From positions 2,418,001 through 2,482,000 of the forward strand of contig NZ_LT629785.1 of NCBI RefSeq assembly GCF_900105995.1: 64,000 bases of DNA. Direction: 5' to 3'. The DNA comes from Pseudomonas pohangensis (GTDB lineage: Bacteria; Pseudomonadota; Gammaproteobacteria; Pseudomonadales; Pseudomonadaceae). Positions 18,779 to 27,758 of this stretch are shown here, in pieces (the first letter of the stretch is position 1; every line of letters begins with the position of its first letter). A program made the position numbers and the translations under genes. A model generated the notes under the pieces. That model saw nothing but the letters and a program-made list of their open reading frames with translations. It was not told the origin of the DNA and did not search any database.

Positions 18779-19660
18779 ATGCCAGACCAAATCAACAGCC
18801 ACGCAGACATGCCGGCTGCCGAGCTGATCCTGCCAGCCCCGGCCAAGCTCAACCTGATGCTGCATATCCTCGGCCGGCGTACCGATGGCTATCACGAGTT
18901 ACAAACCCTCTTCCAGTTTGTCGAGTATGCCGATCAACTGGGCTTTGCCTTGCGCAATGACGGACAAATTCAACTGCATGGCGAACTCCACGGCGTTCCC
19001 CATGACAGCAATCTGATCGTGCGTGCAGCCCGCCAGTTGCAACGAGCGAGCAAATGCGCACTCGGCGCCGACATCTGGCTGGACAAGCAGTTGCCCATGG
19101 GTGGCGGGCTGGGTGGCGGCAGTTCGGACGCAGCCACGACCCTGCTTGGCCTGAACCATCTCTGGCAGCTGCACTGGAGCAACGACCGGCTGGCCCGGTT
19201 GGGTCTTGAGCTGGGTGCCGACGTCCCGGTTTTCATCCACGGCCATGCCGCGTTTGCCGAAGGTGTCGGCGAAAAGCTGCAGCCGGTAACGCTGCCCGAA
19301 CCCTGGTTTCTGGTGTGCATTCCGGCAGTTCATGTAAGCACCGCAGAGGTATTCTCGGCGCCGGAGTTGACACGCAATACGCCGGCAATTAAAGTGGCCG
19401 CCGTTCTCGAGCAGGGCGGTCGAAATGACTGTCAGCCGGTAGTCGAAGCGCGTTACCCGGATGTACGTAACGCTCTGATCTTGCTGAATAAATTTGTGCC
19501 AGCAAAACTTACCGGAACGGGTGGTTGTGTGTTTGGGTTCTTCCCAAGCAAAGCCGAAGCTGATAAAGTCGCGGCCCAACTTCCAGCCACACTGCCAAGT
19601 TTTGTAGCCAGGGGCAGCAACGTTTCCATGTTGCACCGGTCACTACAGAGCTTGTCCTGA
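18779..19660 (+). CDS. ispE: 4-diphosphocytidyl-2-C-methyl-D-erythritol kinase IspE
   Basis: A GHMP kinase of 293 residues in the MEP isoprenoid pathway. The ATP loop [15 protein letters not shown] lies at 106-120 and the substrate motif [20 protein letters not shown] at 21-40. ATG 18779 is supported by GGAG at 18764-18767; an in-frame ATG at 18809 would remove ten residues and is also possible. It is followed on the same strand by tRNA-Gln and prs. Confidence 0.95.
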   Translation: MPDQINSHADMPAAELILPAPAKLNLMLHILGRRTDGYHELQTLFQFVEYADQLGFALRNDGQIQLHGELHGVPHDSNLIVRAARQLQRASKCALGADIWLDKQLPMGGGLGGGSSDAATTLLGLNHLWQLHWSNDRLARLGLELGADVPVFIHGHAAFAEGVGEKLQPVTLPEPWFLVCIPAVHVSTAEVFSAPELTRNTPAIKVAAVLEQGGRNDCQPVVEARYPDVRNALILLNKFVPAKLTGTGGCVFGFFPSKAEADKVAAQLPATLPSFVARGSNVSMLHRSLQSLS

Positions 19661-19691
19661 GAAGCGGATGCCTGGCATCCATACACGTTAC

Positions 19692-19766
19692 AGGGGCGTC
19701 GCCAAGCGGTAAGGCACCAGGTTTTGATCCTGGCATGCGTTGGTTCGAATCCAGCCGCCCCTGCCA
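19692..19766 (+). tRNA. tRNA-Gln (anticodon UUG)
   Basis: A 75-base cloverleaf with acceptor AGGGGCG/CGCCCCT, D-arm GCCAAGCGGTAAGGC, anticodon stem CCAGG/CCTGG around loop TTTTGAT (anticodon TTG), T-arm with GGTTCGAATCC, discriminator G and encoded CCA. Its place between ispE and prs is typical of pseudomonads. A small palindrome GGATGCC-T-GGCATCC (19666-19680) stands just before it and may help processing. Confidence 0.97.
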
Positions 19767-19844
19767 TTTTCCCGAAGTTGTCGAAGCTTGCTTCCGACAA
19801 CTGACTGATACACCAGCTCAACCACAAGCCGGCAGGTACTGCAC

Positions 19845-20786
19845 GTGTCCAAGATGATGGTCTTCACGGGGAACGCCAACCCCGATCTGGCTCGACGTGT
19901 AGTACGTCAGTTGCATATTCCTCTGGGTGAAGCCGCGGTTGGCAAGTTCTCCGACGGCGAAATCAGCATTGAAATCAACGAGAACGTCCGTGGCAAGGAC
20001 GTGTTCCTGATCCAGCCGACCTGCGCTCCGACCAACGACAACCTGATGGAACTGGTGGTGATGGCCGACGCCTTCCGCCGTTCCTCGGCTACGCGCATCA
20101 CTGCCGTTATCCCCTACTTCGGCTATGCCCGCCAGGACCGTCGCCCGCGTTCGGCCCGTGTAGCGATCAGCGCCAAAGTGGTCGCCGACATGCTCACCGT
20201 GGTCGGCATTGACCGCGTACTGACTGTCGACCTGCATGCTGACCAGATCCAGGGCTTCTTTGACATTCCGGTGGACAACATTTACGGCTCGCCGGTCCTG
20301 ATCGATGACATCATCGAGCAACGCTTCGATAACCTGATGATTGTTTCCCCGGATATCGGCGGCGTGGTGCGTGCCCGCGCCGTAGCCAAGACGCTGGGTG
20401 TAGATCTGGCAATTATCGACAAGCGTCGCCCGAAGGCCAATCAGTCCGAAGTGATGCACATCATCGGTGACGTCGACGGTCGTACCTGCATTCTGGTCGA
20501 CGACATGGTCGATACCGCCGGCACGCTGTGCCATGCCGCCACCGCCCTGAAGGCCCACGGTGCCGCCAAGGTATTTGCCTACAGCACCCACGCCGTGCTG
20601 TCTGGCCGCGCCATTGAAAACCTCGAAAATTCCGCACTGGACGAACTGGTGGTGACCAACACCATTCCGCTGTCTGCTGCCGCACAGGCTTGCGCCCGTA
20701 TCCGCCAACTGGATATCGGCCCGATTGTCGCTGAGGCGGTACGCCGCATCAGCAATGAAGAATCGATCAGCGCGATGTTCCGCTAA
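19845..20786 (+). CDS. prs: Ribose-phosphate pyrophosphokinase
   Basis: A 313-residue PRPP synthetase feeding purine, pyrimidine, histidine, tryptophan and NAD synthesis. Conserved motifs: [13 protein letters not shown] (flexible loop), [16 protein letters not shown], and the PRPP-binding [14 protein letters not shown]. It starts with GTG at 19845 ([10 protein letters not shown]...); an ATG at 19854 is an alternative with no better ribosome site. A strong terminator follows. Confidence 0.97.
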   Translation: MSKMMVFTGNANPDLARRVVRQLHIPLGEAAVGKFSDGEISIEINENVRGKDVFLIQPTCAPTNDNLMELVVMADAFRRSSATRITAVIPYFGYARQDRRPRSARVAISAKVVADMLTVVGIDRVLTVDLHADQIQGFFDIPVDNIYGSPVLIDDIIEQRFDNLMIVSPDIGGVVRARAVAKTLGVDLAIIDKRRPKANQSEVMHIIGDVDGRTCILVDDMVDTAGTLCHAATALKAHGAAKVFAYSTHAVLSGRAIENLENSALDELVVTNTIPLSAAAQACARIRQLDIGPIVAEAVRRISNEESISAMFR

Positions 20787-20811
20787 GCGCGGACCCGTCT
20801 GATCGACAAGT

Positions 20812-20834
20812 GCCCCGCCAAGCGGGGCTTTTTT
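20812..20834 (+). terminator. Rho-independent terminator after prs
   Basis: GCCCCGC-CAA-GCGGGGC (20812-20828) followed by six T. Confidence 0.93.
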
Positions 20835-20897
20835 ACCTAACCGCCCGGATGCTGGTCGCAAGCATGAAGGGCGGTCAGGTTATTTGGAGAAGTAAAA

Positions 20898-21539
20898 ATG
20901 ACTGATTTTGCCCTGAATGCTGAAGTGCGTTCCGACCTGGGGAAAGGTGCGAGCCGCCGCCTGCGTCGTAACGCCAACCTGGTACCCGCCGTAATTTACG
21001 GTGGCAACAAAGAGCCGAAATCGATCAGCCTGCTGGCCAAAGATCTGGCCAAACTGCTGGAGACCGAAGCCGCGTTCAGCCACGTGCTGACCCTGAACCT
21101 TGCTGACGGCAAGGAAAGCGTCCTGATCAAGGCCCTGCAGCGCCACCCGGCCAAGGGTTTTGTACTGCACGCTGACTTCATCCGTGTCGTCGCCGGCCAG
21201 AAACTGACTGCACTGATTCCGCTGCACTTCCTCAACGAAGAAACTGCTGCCGGCGTCAAGCAGGAAGGCGGCATCGTGTCCCACACCATCTCCGAAGTCG
21301 AAGTGACCTGCCTGCCGAAGAACCTGCCCGAGTTCATCGCAGTGGATATGGCCAATGTGGCCCTTGGCCAGACCATTCACCTGTCTGACCTCAAGCTCCC
21401 GGCTGGTGTCGAGCTGGTAGCCCTGGCCCACGACAGTGACCTGCCCGTAGCCAACATTCACGCTCCGCGCGTGGTGCAGGATACTGAAGAGCCTGCTGCA
21501 GATGCAGGCGCCAGCGAAGGCGAAGCAGAAGCCGAGTAA
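20898..21539 (+). CDS. rplY: 50S ribosomal protein L25 (general stress protein CTC form)
   Basis: A 213-residue long form of bL25 that binds 5S rRNA. N-terminal L25 domain ([20 protein letters not shown] to about residue 95) plus the C-terminal beta domain found in the CTC type, ending in an acidic tail ([17 protein letters not shown]). The start follows TTGGAG. It lies 37 bp upstream of pth, as usual. Confidence 0.95.
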   Translation: MTDFALNAEVRSDLGKGASRRLRRNANLVPAVIYGGNKEPKSISLLAKDLAKLLETEAAFSHVLTLNLADGKESVLIKALQRHPAKGFVLHADFIRVVAGQKLTALIPLHFLNEETAAGVKQEGGIVSHTISEVEVTCLPKNLPEFIAVDMANVALGQTIHLSDLKLPAGVELVALAHDSDLPVANIHAPRVVQDTEEPAADAGASEGEAEAE

Positions 21540-21576
21540 TCTGCTTACTGCCTGCCGTTAACGAAGGGGCTCCGTC

Positions 21577-22167
21577 GTGACTGCCGTGCAACTGATCGTT
21601 GGCCTGGGAAATCCGGGACCGGAATACGACCAGACGCGGCATAACGCCGGGGCCCTTTTCGTTGAGTGCCTGGCTGACCGGCACAACGTCAGTCTCAGCC
21701 CGGAGAAGAAATACTTCGGCCTGACGGGGAAATTCAGTCATCAGGGCCGCGACGTCCGCCTGCTGATTCCCACCACCTATATGAACCGCAGTGGTCAGGC
21801 GGTGGCTGCCCTGGCCAATTTCTTCCGTATTCCGCCCGAGGCCATACTGGTGGCCCACGACGAACTGGACATGCCCCCCGGCGTGGCCAAGCTCAAGCTC
21901 GGCGGCGGTCATGGCGGACACAACGGCTTGCGCGACATCGTTGCCCAGCTTGGCAACCAGAACGGCTTTTACCGCCTGCGGCTGGGCATCGGTCACCCGG
22001 GACACAGCAGCATGGTCTCCGGCTTCGTCCTTGGCCGCGCACCGCGCAGTGAACAGGAACTGCTCGATGCCAGCATCGACAACGCCTTGAGCGTACTGCC
22101 GGAAATGCTCGCAGGTGACTGGAGCAAAGCCATGCACAAACTCCACAGCCTGAAGGCTGCAACCTGA
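21577..22167 (+). CDS. pth: Peptidyl-tRNA hydrolase
   Basis: A 196-residue enzyme that frees tRNAs from prematurely released peptidyl-tRNA. Catalytic His22 is in [14 protein letters not shown] and the assisting Asp in HDELDMPPG; the substrate Asn lies in YMNRSGQAV. It starts with GTG at 21577 after GAAGGGG. Pairs with ychF downstream. Confidence 0.96.
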   Translation: MTAVQLIVGLGNPGPEYDQTRHNAGALFVECLADRHNVSLSPEKKYFGLTGKFSHQGRDVRLLIPTTYMNRSGQAVAALANFFRIPPEAILVAHDELDMPPGVAKLKLGGGHGGHNGLRDIVAQLGNQNGFYRLRLGIGHPGHSSMVSGFVLGRAPRSEQELLDASIDNALSVLPEMLAGDWSKAMHKLHSLKAAT

Positions 22168-22201
22168 TTTTTTAGCGCCGCTAGCGCGCGAGGAACACAC
22201 C

Positions 22202-23302
22202 ATGGGATTCAATTGCGGCATCGTCGGCCTGCCCAACGTCGGCAAGTCCACCCTGTTCAATGCCTTGACCAAATCCGGGATCGCCGCGGAGAACTTTCCG
22301 TTCTGCACCATCGAACCCAATACCGGCATCGTACCGATGCCCGATGCTCGCCTCGAAGCCCTGGCCGAGATCGTCAAGCCCGAACGCATCCTGCCGACCA
22401 CCATGGAGTTCGTCGATATCGCAGGGTTGGTAGCCGGCGCCTCCAAGGGCGAAGGCCTGGGCAACAAGTTCCTGGCCAACATCCGCGAAACCGATGCCAT
22501 CGCCCATGTGGTGCGCTGTTTCCAGGATGAAAACGTCATCCACGTGTCCAACAGTGTCGACCCCAAGCGCGATATCGAGATCATCGATCTGGAACTGATC
22601 TTCGCCGACCTCGACAGTTGCGAAAAGCAATTGCAGAAAGTCACCCGCAACGCCAAGGGTGGCGACAAGGACGCAGTGGCGCAGAAAGCCCTGCTGGAAA
22701 AACTCATCCCGCACTTCACCGAAGGCAAGCCGGCGCGCACCCTGCTGCGCACCCTGGGGGATGACGACAGGCAGCTGGTGCGCAGTTTCCACCTGCTGAC
22801 CAGCAAGCCGGTGATGTACATCGCCAACGTCGCCGAAGACGGTTTCGAGAACAATCCGCTGCTGGATATCGTCAATGAAATCGCCGCTGCCGAGGGCGCC
22901 CCGGTGGTGCCGGTGTGCAACAAGATCGAAGCGGAAATCGCCGAACTGGAGGATGGCGAAGAAAAGGACATGTTCCTCGAAGCCCTTGGCCTGGAAGAAC
23001 CCGGCCTGAACCGCGTGATCCGCGCCGGCTATGAACTGCTCAGCCTGCAGACCTATTTCACCGCCGGGGTAAAGGAAGTCCGTGCCTGGACCGTGCGCGT
23101 CGGCGCCACCGCTCCGCAGGCTGCAGCGGTGATTCACACCGACTTCGAAAAAGGCTTCATCCGCGCCGAAGTCGTGGCCTATAACGACTTCATCCAGTAC
23201 CGGGGTGAATCCGGCGCCAAGGAAGCCGGCAAATGGCGCCTGGAAGGCAAGGAGTACATCGTCAAGGATGGCGACGTGATGCATTTCAGGTTCAACGTCT
23301 GA
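22202..23302 (+). CDS. ychF: Redox-regulated ATPase YchF (OLA1 type)
   Basis: A 366-residue Obg-family P-loop protein that prefers ATP. Walker [10 protein letters not shown] at 9-17, switch region [20 protein letters not shown], the altered base-recognition loop typical of YchF (VCNKIEAE in place of NKxD), and a C-terminal TGS domain from about residue 280. It associates with ribosomes and stress response. Ribosome site GAGG precedes the ATG. Confidence 0.96.
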   Translation: MGFNCGIVGLPNVGKSTLFNALTKSGIAAENFPFCTIEPNTGIVPMPDARLEALAEIVKPERILPTTMEFVDIAGLVAGASKGEGLGNKFLANIRETDAIAHVVRCFQDENVIHVSNSVDPKRDIEIIDLELIFADLDSCEKQLQKVTRNAKGGDKDAVAQKALLEKLIPHFTEGKPARTLLRTLGDDDRQLVRSFHLLTSKPVMYIANVAEDGFENNPLLDIVNEIAAAEGAPVVPVCNKIEAEIAELEDGEEKDMFLEALGLEEPGLNRVIRAGYELLSLQTYFTAGVKEVRAWTVRVGATAPQAAAVIHTDFEKGFIRAEVVAYNDFIQYRGESGAKEAGKWRLEGKEYIVKDGDVMHFRFNV

Positions 23303-23320
23303 CCCTGCAGCTACACCCTG

Positions 23321-23360
23321 CAAAGCATAAAGCCGCACTGAGTTGCGGCTTTATGCTTTG
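23321..23360. terminator. Long hairpin terminator after ychF
   Basis: A 17-bp perfect stem (CAAAGCATAAAGCCGCA / TGCGGCTTTATGCTTTG) with a six-base loop lies 18 bases after the ychF stop. The AT-rich outer stem gives short U-runs on either strand. Confidence 0.85.
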
Positions 23361-23542
23361 TGCCTGCCGGCATCCGGATTGACTGCATAATCTCCCCGTC
23401 AAACAAGCCCTAACATGGCGACCCGAGCAGTCGTCACATACTATTAAAAAAGCAGTAGCCCTTTCACCGTCAATCTTTTCTGGGCTGATGGCAACGGAGA
23501 GACAGCGCGGGCTTGGCGCAATCCCCTGCAAGGAGAACATCC

Positions 23543-25036
23543 ATGGAACAGCTATCCGGTGCCGACAACGTTTCGCTGCTTGGCGAGCGCGGCAATGTCT
23601 ACAACCACGTTGGCGTGCTGATGATTTATGACACCACCACCGCTCCCGGCGGGAGTGTGCGTTACAAGGACATTCTCCAGCACTTCGAGGACCGCCTGTA
23701 CCTGAATCCGGTTTTCCGCCGCCATCTGGAAATCACCCCGCTGGGGCTGGATCGCCCTTATCTGGTGGCAGACTCACTGATTGATGTCGAGTACCACATC
23801 CGCCATATCGCCTTGCCCGAGCCGGGTGACTGGCGACAGCTGATGATCCAGGTCGCCCGCCTGCACTCGCGCCCGCTGGACCGTACGCGCCCGCTGTGGG
23901 AGGTGTACGTCATCGAGGGGCTGGACAATATTCCGAACCTGCCCAAAGGCGCCTTTGCCATCTTTCTGAAGATTCACCATGCCGTTGTCGACGGCATGGC
24001 CGCCGTCCACCTGCTGACTCAACTGCATACCCTCACGCCGGAGCCTGTCGACACGCTCAACATCCGTTCCACCATTGATGCAGACTACAGCCCGTCAAAC
24101 TATGAACTGCTGTCGCGGACCGTCAGCAACGGCGTCGAGCGGATCAGCAAGCTGGCAAGGTTTGGTTTCAATGGTACGGCCAGGCTGCTTGCGGCAGGCA
24201 AGGAGCAGCTCGCACGCCTCAACGAACTGGACAGCCTGTCTCTAGGCAGCCTTACCGGCGGACTTCTGCCGGCAAAGGCGCCGCACACGCGCTTCAGTGA
24301 GAAGGTTTCCCGCAACCGGGTGGTGGAAGGCTTTGGCATGCCCCTTTCACGGATCAGGCGTATTCGCGAAAAAGTCCCCGGCAGCAGCCTCAACGACATT
24401 TTCATCTGCGTCGCCAGCGGGGCGGTACGCAAGTACCTGGAAGCCAAAGGCGAGCTGCCGGAACAGTCACTCATGTCGCTCATGCCGATTTCCCTGCGCA
24501 CCGATGCTTCTGCTGGCGGCAATGATGTCAGCGGCGTACAGGTGAAAATCTGCTCGGACATTGCCGACCCCATAGAACGCCTGAAAGCCGTGCATCACGA
24601 AACCAGGGCAAGCAAGACCCAGGCAGAAAAAATGGGTCTGGACATGCTGAAAAACCTGCTCGAGGTGATGCCGGCCATGCTGGTCGACAGTCTGATACGC
24701 AGGTTGATTCTGCCCACGATCAACATCGCCACCTCCAACGTGCGCGGCCCGGACAAACCGCTCTATCTGGCGGGCGCCAAGGCCATGTGCATGTACCCGG
24801 TGAGCATTCCGGCGGACGGCGCCGGGCTCAATTTCACCGGAGTCAGCTATAACGGCGTGATGTGGGTGTCCATGGTCTCCTGCCGCAAGATGCTGCCCGA
24901 CCCGGCGTTGATGCTGGCCTGCATGACCGAAGCCTGGAGCGAGCTGCTGATAGCCGCAGATCACCTGCCTGATCCTGCACTCCAGACGAAGGCACGGCCT
25001 GCCCGACGCAGCCGGGCCGCCGTCCGTCGCAAGTAA
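23543..25036 (+). CDS. Wax ester synthase / diacylglycerol acyltransferase
   Basis: A 497-residue bifunctional WS/DGAT that joins acyl-CoA to fatty alcohols or diacylglycerol to make storage lipid at the membrane. The catalytic HHxxxDG motif is HHAVVDG at 145-151, with PLW at 117-119 and SSLNDIFICV further on, all family hallmarks. Start 23543 has AGGAG at 23531-23535. It stands alone between the ychF terminator and tRNA-Met; P. aeruginosa, as I remember it, has no gene of this kind at this place, so it may be a lineage-specific insertion. Members are common in marine and hydrocarbon-degrading gammaproteobacteria. Confidence 0.92.
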   Translation: MEQLSGADNVSLLGERGNVYNHVGVLMIYDTTTAPGGSVRYKDILQHFEDRLYLNPVFRRHLEITPLGLDRPYLVADSLIDVEYHIRHIALPEPGDWRQLMIQVARLHSRPLDRTRPLWEVYVIEGLDNIPNLPKGAFAIFLKIHHAVVDGMAAVHLLTQLHTLTPEPVDTLNIRSTIDADYSPSNYELLSRTVSNGVERISKLARFGFNGTARLLAAGKEQLARLNELDSLSLGSLTGGLLPAKAPHTRFSEKVSRNRVVEGFGMPLSRIRRIREKVPGSSLNDIFICVASGAVRKYLEAKGELPEQSLMSLMPISLRTDASAGGNDVSGVQVKICSDIADPIERLKAVHHETRASKTQAEKMGLDMLKNLLEVMPAMLVDSLIRRLILPTINIATSNVRGPDKPLYLAGAKAMCMYPVSIPADGAGLNFTGVSYNGVMWVSMVSCRKMLPDPALMLACMTEAWSELLIAADHLPDPALQTKARPARRSRAAVRRK

Positions 25037-25076
25037 TCACTGCAGGGCGCCGGCACGTGGCCTAAGCGATTGAATG

Positions 25077-25129
25077 TCAGGATAAAAATATCCTGATGGG
25101 TTGACACAACGGAGGCTCGCTAGAATAAT
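25077..25129 (+). promoter_or_regulatory. Strong promoter of tRNA-Met with upstream A-rich palindrome
   Basis: TTGACA (25101-25106) and AATAAT (25124-25129) are 17 bases apart, with a GC-rich discriminator GCGCGCC before the tRNA, the pattern of stringently controlled stable-RNA promoters. Upstream sits an 8-bp inverted repeat TCAGGATA-AAAA-TATCCTGA (25077-25096), whose A-rich core could act as an UP element or as an operator. Confidence 0.75.
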
Positions 25130-25142
25130 GCGCGCCACAAAT

Positions 25143-25219
25143 GGCAACGTAGCTCAGTTGGTTAGAGCACGGCATTCATAATGCTGGGGTCGGTGGTTCA
25201 AGTCCACTCGTTGCTACCA
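25143..25219 (+). tRNA. tRNA-Met (elongator, anticodon CAU)
   Basis: A 77-base cloverleaf: acceptor GGCAACG/CGTTGCT, D-arm AGCTCAGTTGGTTAGAGCA, anticodon loop TTCATAA, variable GGGTC, T-arm GGTTCAAGTCC, discriminator A and encoded CCA. The first acceptor pair is G1-U72, a wobble. The overall sequence fits elongator Met rather than the lysidine-modified Ile tRNA, but CAU alone does not prove it. Confidence 0.93.
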
Positions 25220-25226
25220 TACAAAT

Positions 25227-25260
25227 CAAAGGCTTACCTTCGGGTAGGCCTTTGTTGTTT
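25227..25260 (+). terminator. Terminator of tRNA-Met
   Basis: CAAAGGCTTACC-TTCG-GGTAGGCCTTTG forms a 12-bp stem (one G-U pair) with a UUCG tetraloop, followed by TTGTTT. Confidence 0.88.
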
Positions 25261-25293
25261 CTGGGGTAGTGACTACCCCTTGCCTACAACGCC

Positions 25294-25599
25294 TTACCCA
25301 TGAGCAACGAGAGGTTCAATTTCATGCTCGATCCGCTCACCGTTAGTAGCCATCGTAGTCGCCAAGGCGTACTCCATCTGCAGGTTCATCCAGAACTGCG
25401 CCGAGGTGTCGAAGTACCGAGCAAGCCGTATAGCAACGTCTGCTGTGATGCCGCGACGCTCAAGGGCAATATCATTGATAGTCGGCGCAGACACCTTCAA
25501 GTTGCGAGCCAATGCAGCCGGGGTAATGCCCAGGGGCTCCAGGTACTCTTCCCGCAAAACTTCGCCCGGATGTATTGGGCGCATTCCGTTAATAATCAT
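25294..25599 (-). CDS. higA: Antitoxin HigA
   Basis: A 101-residue XRE-type helix-turn-helix protein, starting MIINGMRPIHPGEVLREEYL and carrying KVSAPTINDIALERRG as the recognition region: the HigA/VapI antitoxin family. It neutralises HigB and represses its own operon. Start 25599 follows GGAGG; an internal Met at 25584 is the start used in many homologues. Toxin gene lies upstream, the usual higBA order. P. aeruginosa has higBA at this same locus beside tRNA-Met. Confidence 0.93.
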   Translation of the reverse strand: MIINGMRPIHPGEVLREEYLEPLGITPAALARNLKVSAPTINDIALERRGITADVAIRLARYFDTSAQFWMNLQMEYALATTMATNGERIEHEIEPLVAHG

Positions 25600-25611
25600 G
25601 GCGCAGCCTCC

Positions 25612-25890
25612 TTAGTGGTAATCGACGATTTCAACTTCAGTGGGGCCAGCATCCGTCCACACGAAGCAGATCCGCCATTGATCATTGATCCTGATGCTAT
25701 GTTGACCATCCCTGTTGCCATGCAATGGCTCTAACCGATTGCCGGGAGGTGAACGCAAATCACGCAATTCTGTCGCGGCATGAAGCATCAATAACTTTCT
25801 CGTTGCGACCCTTAAAACACCGCCCCATCGGCGGGACTCTCCAGAATCAAACAGCGACTGTGTATCACTACACTTGAAGCTCAGGATCAC
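25612..25890 (-). CDS. higB: mRNA interferase toxin HigB
   Basis: A 92-residue RelE/ParE-superfamily ribosome-dependent mRNase. Core phrases: GNRLEPLHGNRDGQHSIRIN and QWRICFVWTDAGPTEVEIVDYH, the conserved C-terminal half of HigB. It starts with GTG at 25890 and ends 12 bases before higA. A palindromic operator lies ten bases upstream of its start. Confidence 0.93.
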   Translation of the reverse strand: MILSFKCSDTQSLFDSGESRRWGGVLRVATRKLLMLHAATELRDLRSPPGNRLEPLHGNRDGQHSIRINDQWRICFVWTDAGPTEVEIVDYH

Positions 25891-25900
25891 AAATTAACCC

Positions 25901-25917
25901 TTAACGTTATTCGTTAA
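25901..25917 (-). promoter_or_regulatory. HigA operator (17-bp palindrome)
   Basis: TTAACG-TTATT-CGTTAA is a perfect inverted repeat located 10 bases before the higB start. The half sites match the TTAAC/GTTAA palindrome that I recall for P. aeruginosa HigA binding. A third TTAAC half site is at 25894. Autorepression is the expected role. Confidence 0.7.
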
Positions 25918-26004
25918 CGTATTGCATTATTGAACCAACTGAGGGATCCGTCAACAGGCAACAGCATGCCCACTCTGAACCAATGGCGAAAGACGCAAAG
26001 CTGA

Positions 26005-26097
26005 CTCCAGGTGATCAAGCGTATGGCCTATGGCTTTAGGGACTCGGACTACTTCTTCATGAAAATCAAGGCCGCCTTCCCCGGGAAAGTGCGATGA
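26005..26097 (+). pseudogene. C-terminal remnant of a transposase (ISL3-like)
   Basis: The plus strand encodes LQVIKRMAYGFRDSDYFFM followed by KIKAAFPGKVR and a stop, ending at 26097. This is the characteristic end of an ISL3/IS204-type DDE transposase. The reading frame is closed by TGA at 26002-26004 and no other part of the gene, nor terminal repeats, can be found, so only about 30 codons survive. It lies between higB and the EamA gene. Confidence 0.65.
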
Positions 26098-26118
26098 ACC
26101 TTTTTCTTTGCCTGCGGT

Positions 26119-27051
26119 TCAAGCCGCCACGCGGCGGCCCGGCCGCCAGTTGGCCAGCAGCAAACCACTGAAGATCAACGCCGCGCCGGCCCAGTGAAAA
26201 CCCTGCAATGACTCGTCCAGCAAGGCCCAGCTGAGCACGGCGGCAAACACCGGCATCAGGTAATTGCTCAAGCCAACGCGGGAGGCGCCCAGCACCTTGA
26301 TCCCGTAATTCCACGCCAGGTAGGCAAACAGGGAGGCGAATACAGCGGTATAGGCGATCGCGGCCAGATTGCTCATTGATGGTTCGAAAAGCTGCCCCCG
26401 CCAGAGCTCCAGCAGATAGAACGGCAGCAACAGCGGAATGCCCAGCGCAATCAGCGCTGCCATCAGCGACAGCGGTGCTATTGCCGCCAAGGTGGCTGAC
26501 CAACGCCGCAACAGCAGCGAATAGAGTGCCCAGTCGAGTATCGAAAGCAGAACCCACAGGTCACCCTGACGGAACTGCAGATTACGCAGTTTCTCCCAGC
26601 TGCCCGTACTGATCAGCACCAGCAAGCCGGCGGCGGCGAGCAGCATGCCATACCAGGCACGGCGCACCGGCCACTCGCCGAGCAGCACACCGGCCCCCAG
26701 AAAAAGCACCAGCGGCAGGCAGGTATTGAGCAGGGTCATGTTGATCGCGGTAGTGGTCTGGGCCGCGTGGTAGAGCATGCTGCTGTAACCGGCGATGGCC
26801 AGCCCGGCGAGCACCACCAGCTGCGGTGCGGTTTTTAGCAGCAGCCGGCGCTGGCGCCAGAGCGGAACGGCAACAAAGGGCAGCAACAGGATCAACGCCA
26901 GTACCCAGCGCCAGAATGCCAGGCTCATGGGCGGTATGGCCTCATGGAAAGCCCGTGCCACCAGCGCATTGCCGGCCCAGAAGAGACTGCCCAGTATCAG
27001 GCCGAGCCAGGCCAGTGCCGCGCTGTCGGTGCGCGCCGGTGAATCCGTCAT
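26119..27051 (-). CDS. EamA/DMT family permease
   Basis: A 310-residue inner-membrane protein with ten hydrophobic helices in two EamA repeats (first begins WLGLILGSLFWAGNALVARA, second WVLLSILDWALYSLLLRR). These transporters export metabolites or amino acids; substrate unknown. I chose ATG 27051 because it overlaps the stop of the carbonic anhydrase gene (ATGA) and the longer open frame upstream is out of frame with that gene. Confidence 0.88.
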   Translation of the reverse strand: MTDSPARTDSAALAWLGLILGSLFWAGNALVARAFHEAIPPMSLAFWRWVLALILLLPFVAVPLWRQRRLLLKTAPQLVVLAGLAIAGYSSMLYHAAQTTTAINMTLLNTCLPLVLFLGAGVLLGEWPVRRAWYGMLLAAAGLLVLISTGSWEKLRNLQFRQGDLWVLLSILDWALYSLLLRRWSATLAAIAPLSLMAALIALGIPLLLPFYLLELWRGQLFEPSMSNLAAIAYTAVFASLFAYLAWNYGIKVLGASRVGLSNYLMPVFAAVLSWALLDESLQGFHWAGAALIFSGLLLANWRPGRRVAA

Positions 27052-27683
27052 GGTGCACGCAAGCGATACTGCGCAGGCAGCTGATCGATATTGTTGATAG
27101 TGACGTTGAGGCTTTTCCAGATGCCGTTCTTGATGCTGTAGATGCAGCCATGAATGGCCAGCGCCTGCCCTCGCCGCCAGGCATTCTGCACAATGGTGGT
27201 GTGGCTGACATTGGCGACCTGCTGGATCACGTTCAGCTCGCACAGGCGGTCCACGCGGGCCTCTTCGTCCGGGAACTGCGCCAGGTGATCACGCTGCTCA
27301 TAATACAGATCGCGAATCGAGCGCAACCAGCCGTCAATCAGGCCCAGCTGGGCATCCTGCATGGCGGCACGTACACCGCCACAGCCATAGTGCCCGGTCA
27401 CCAGAATGTGCTGCACCTTGAGCACATCCACTGCGTACTGGATGACCGAGAGACAGTTGAGATCGGTGTGCAGCACCACGTTGGCTACGTTGCGGTGCAC
27501 GAACAGGTCGCCCGGCAACAGGCCGACAATTTCGTTGGCCGGTACCCGCGCATCGGAACAGCCGATCCACAGATATTCGGGTACCTGCTGATTGGCCAGC
27601 TTGGCGAAAAACTGCGGATCCTCTTCGTTGATCGACTCTGCCCAACGGGCATTGTTGTCGATCAATTCCTGTAAATCGCTCAT
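27048..27683 (-). CDS. can: Beta-class carbonic anhydrase
   Basis: A 211-residue zinc enzyme interconverting CO2 and bicarbonate. The ligands sit at the same numbers as in E. coli Can: Cys42, Asp44 (CSDARVP), His98 and Cys101 (HYGCGG). ATG 27683 follows AAAGGAAG. It is translationally coupled to the EamA gene downstream. Confidence 0.95.
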   Translation of the reverse strand: MSDLQELIDNNARWAESINEEDPQFFAKLANQQVPEYLWIGCSDARVPANEIVGLLPGDLFVHRNVANVVLHTDLNCLSVIQYAVDVLKVQHILVTGHYGCGGVRAAMQDAQLGLIDGWLRSIRDLYYEQRDHLAQFPDEEARVDRLCELNVIQQVANVSHTTIVQNAWRRGQALAIHGCIYSIKNGIWKSLNVTINNIDQLPAQYRLRAP

Positions 27684-27758
27684 TGCTAGCTTCCTTTAAA
27701 CTGATTGTTGCACCCCTGGAATGGCAACCCGGTTTGGACAAGTCGCCAAGTGCAAAGG

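Noticed and set aside
25263..25279. Palindrome GGGGTAGT-G-ACTACCCC as a higA terminator
   Set aside because: It lacks a U-run in the higA direction and the tRNA terminator is just beyond; role unclear.
25220..26100. A genomic island at the tRNA-Met 3' end
   Set aside because: No integrase and no repeated tRNA end were found, and higBA sits at the same place in P. aeruginosa, so the locus is ancestral apart from the transposase scrap.
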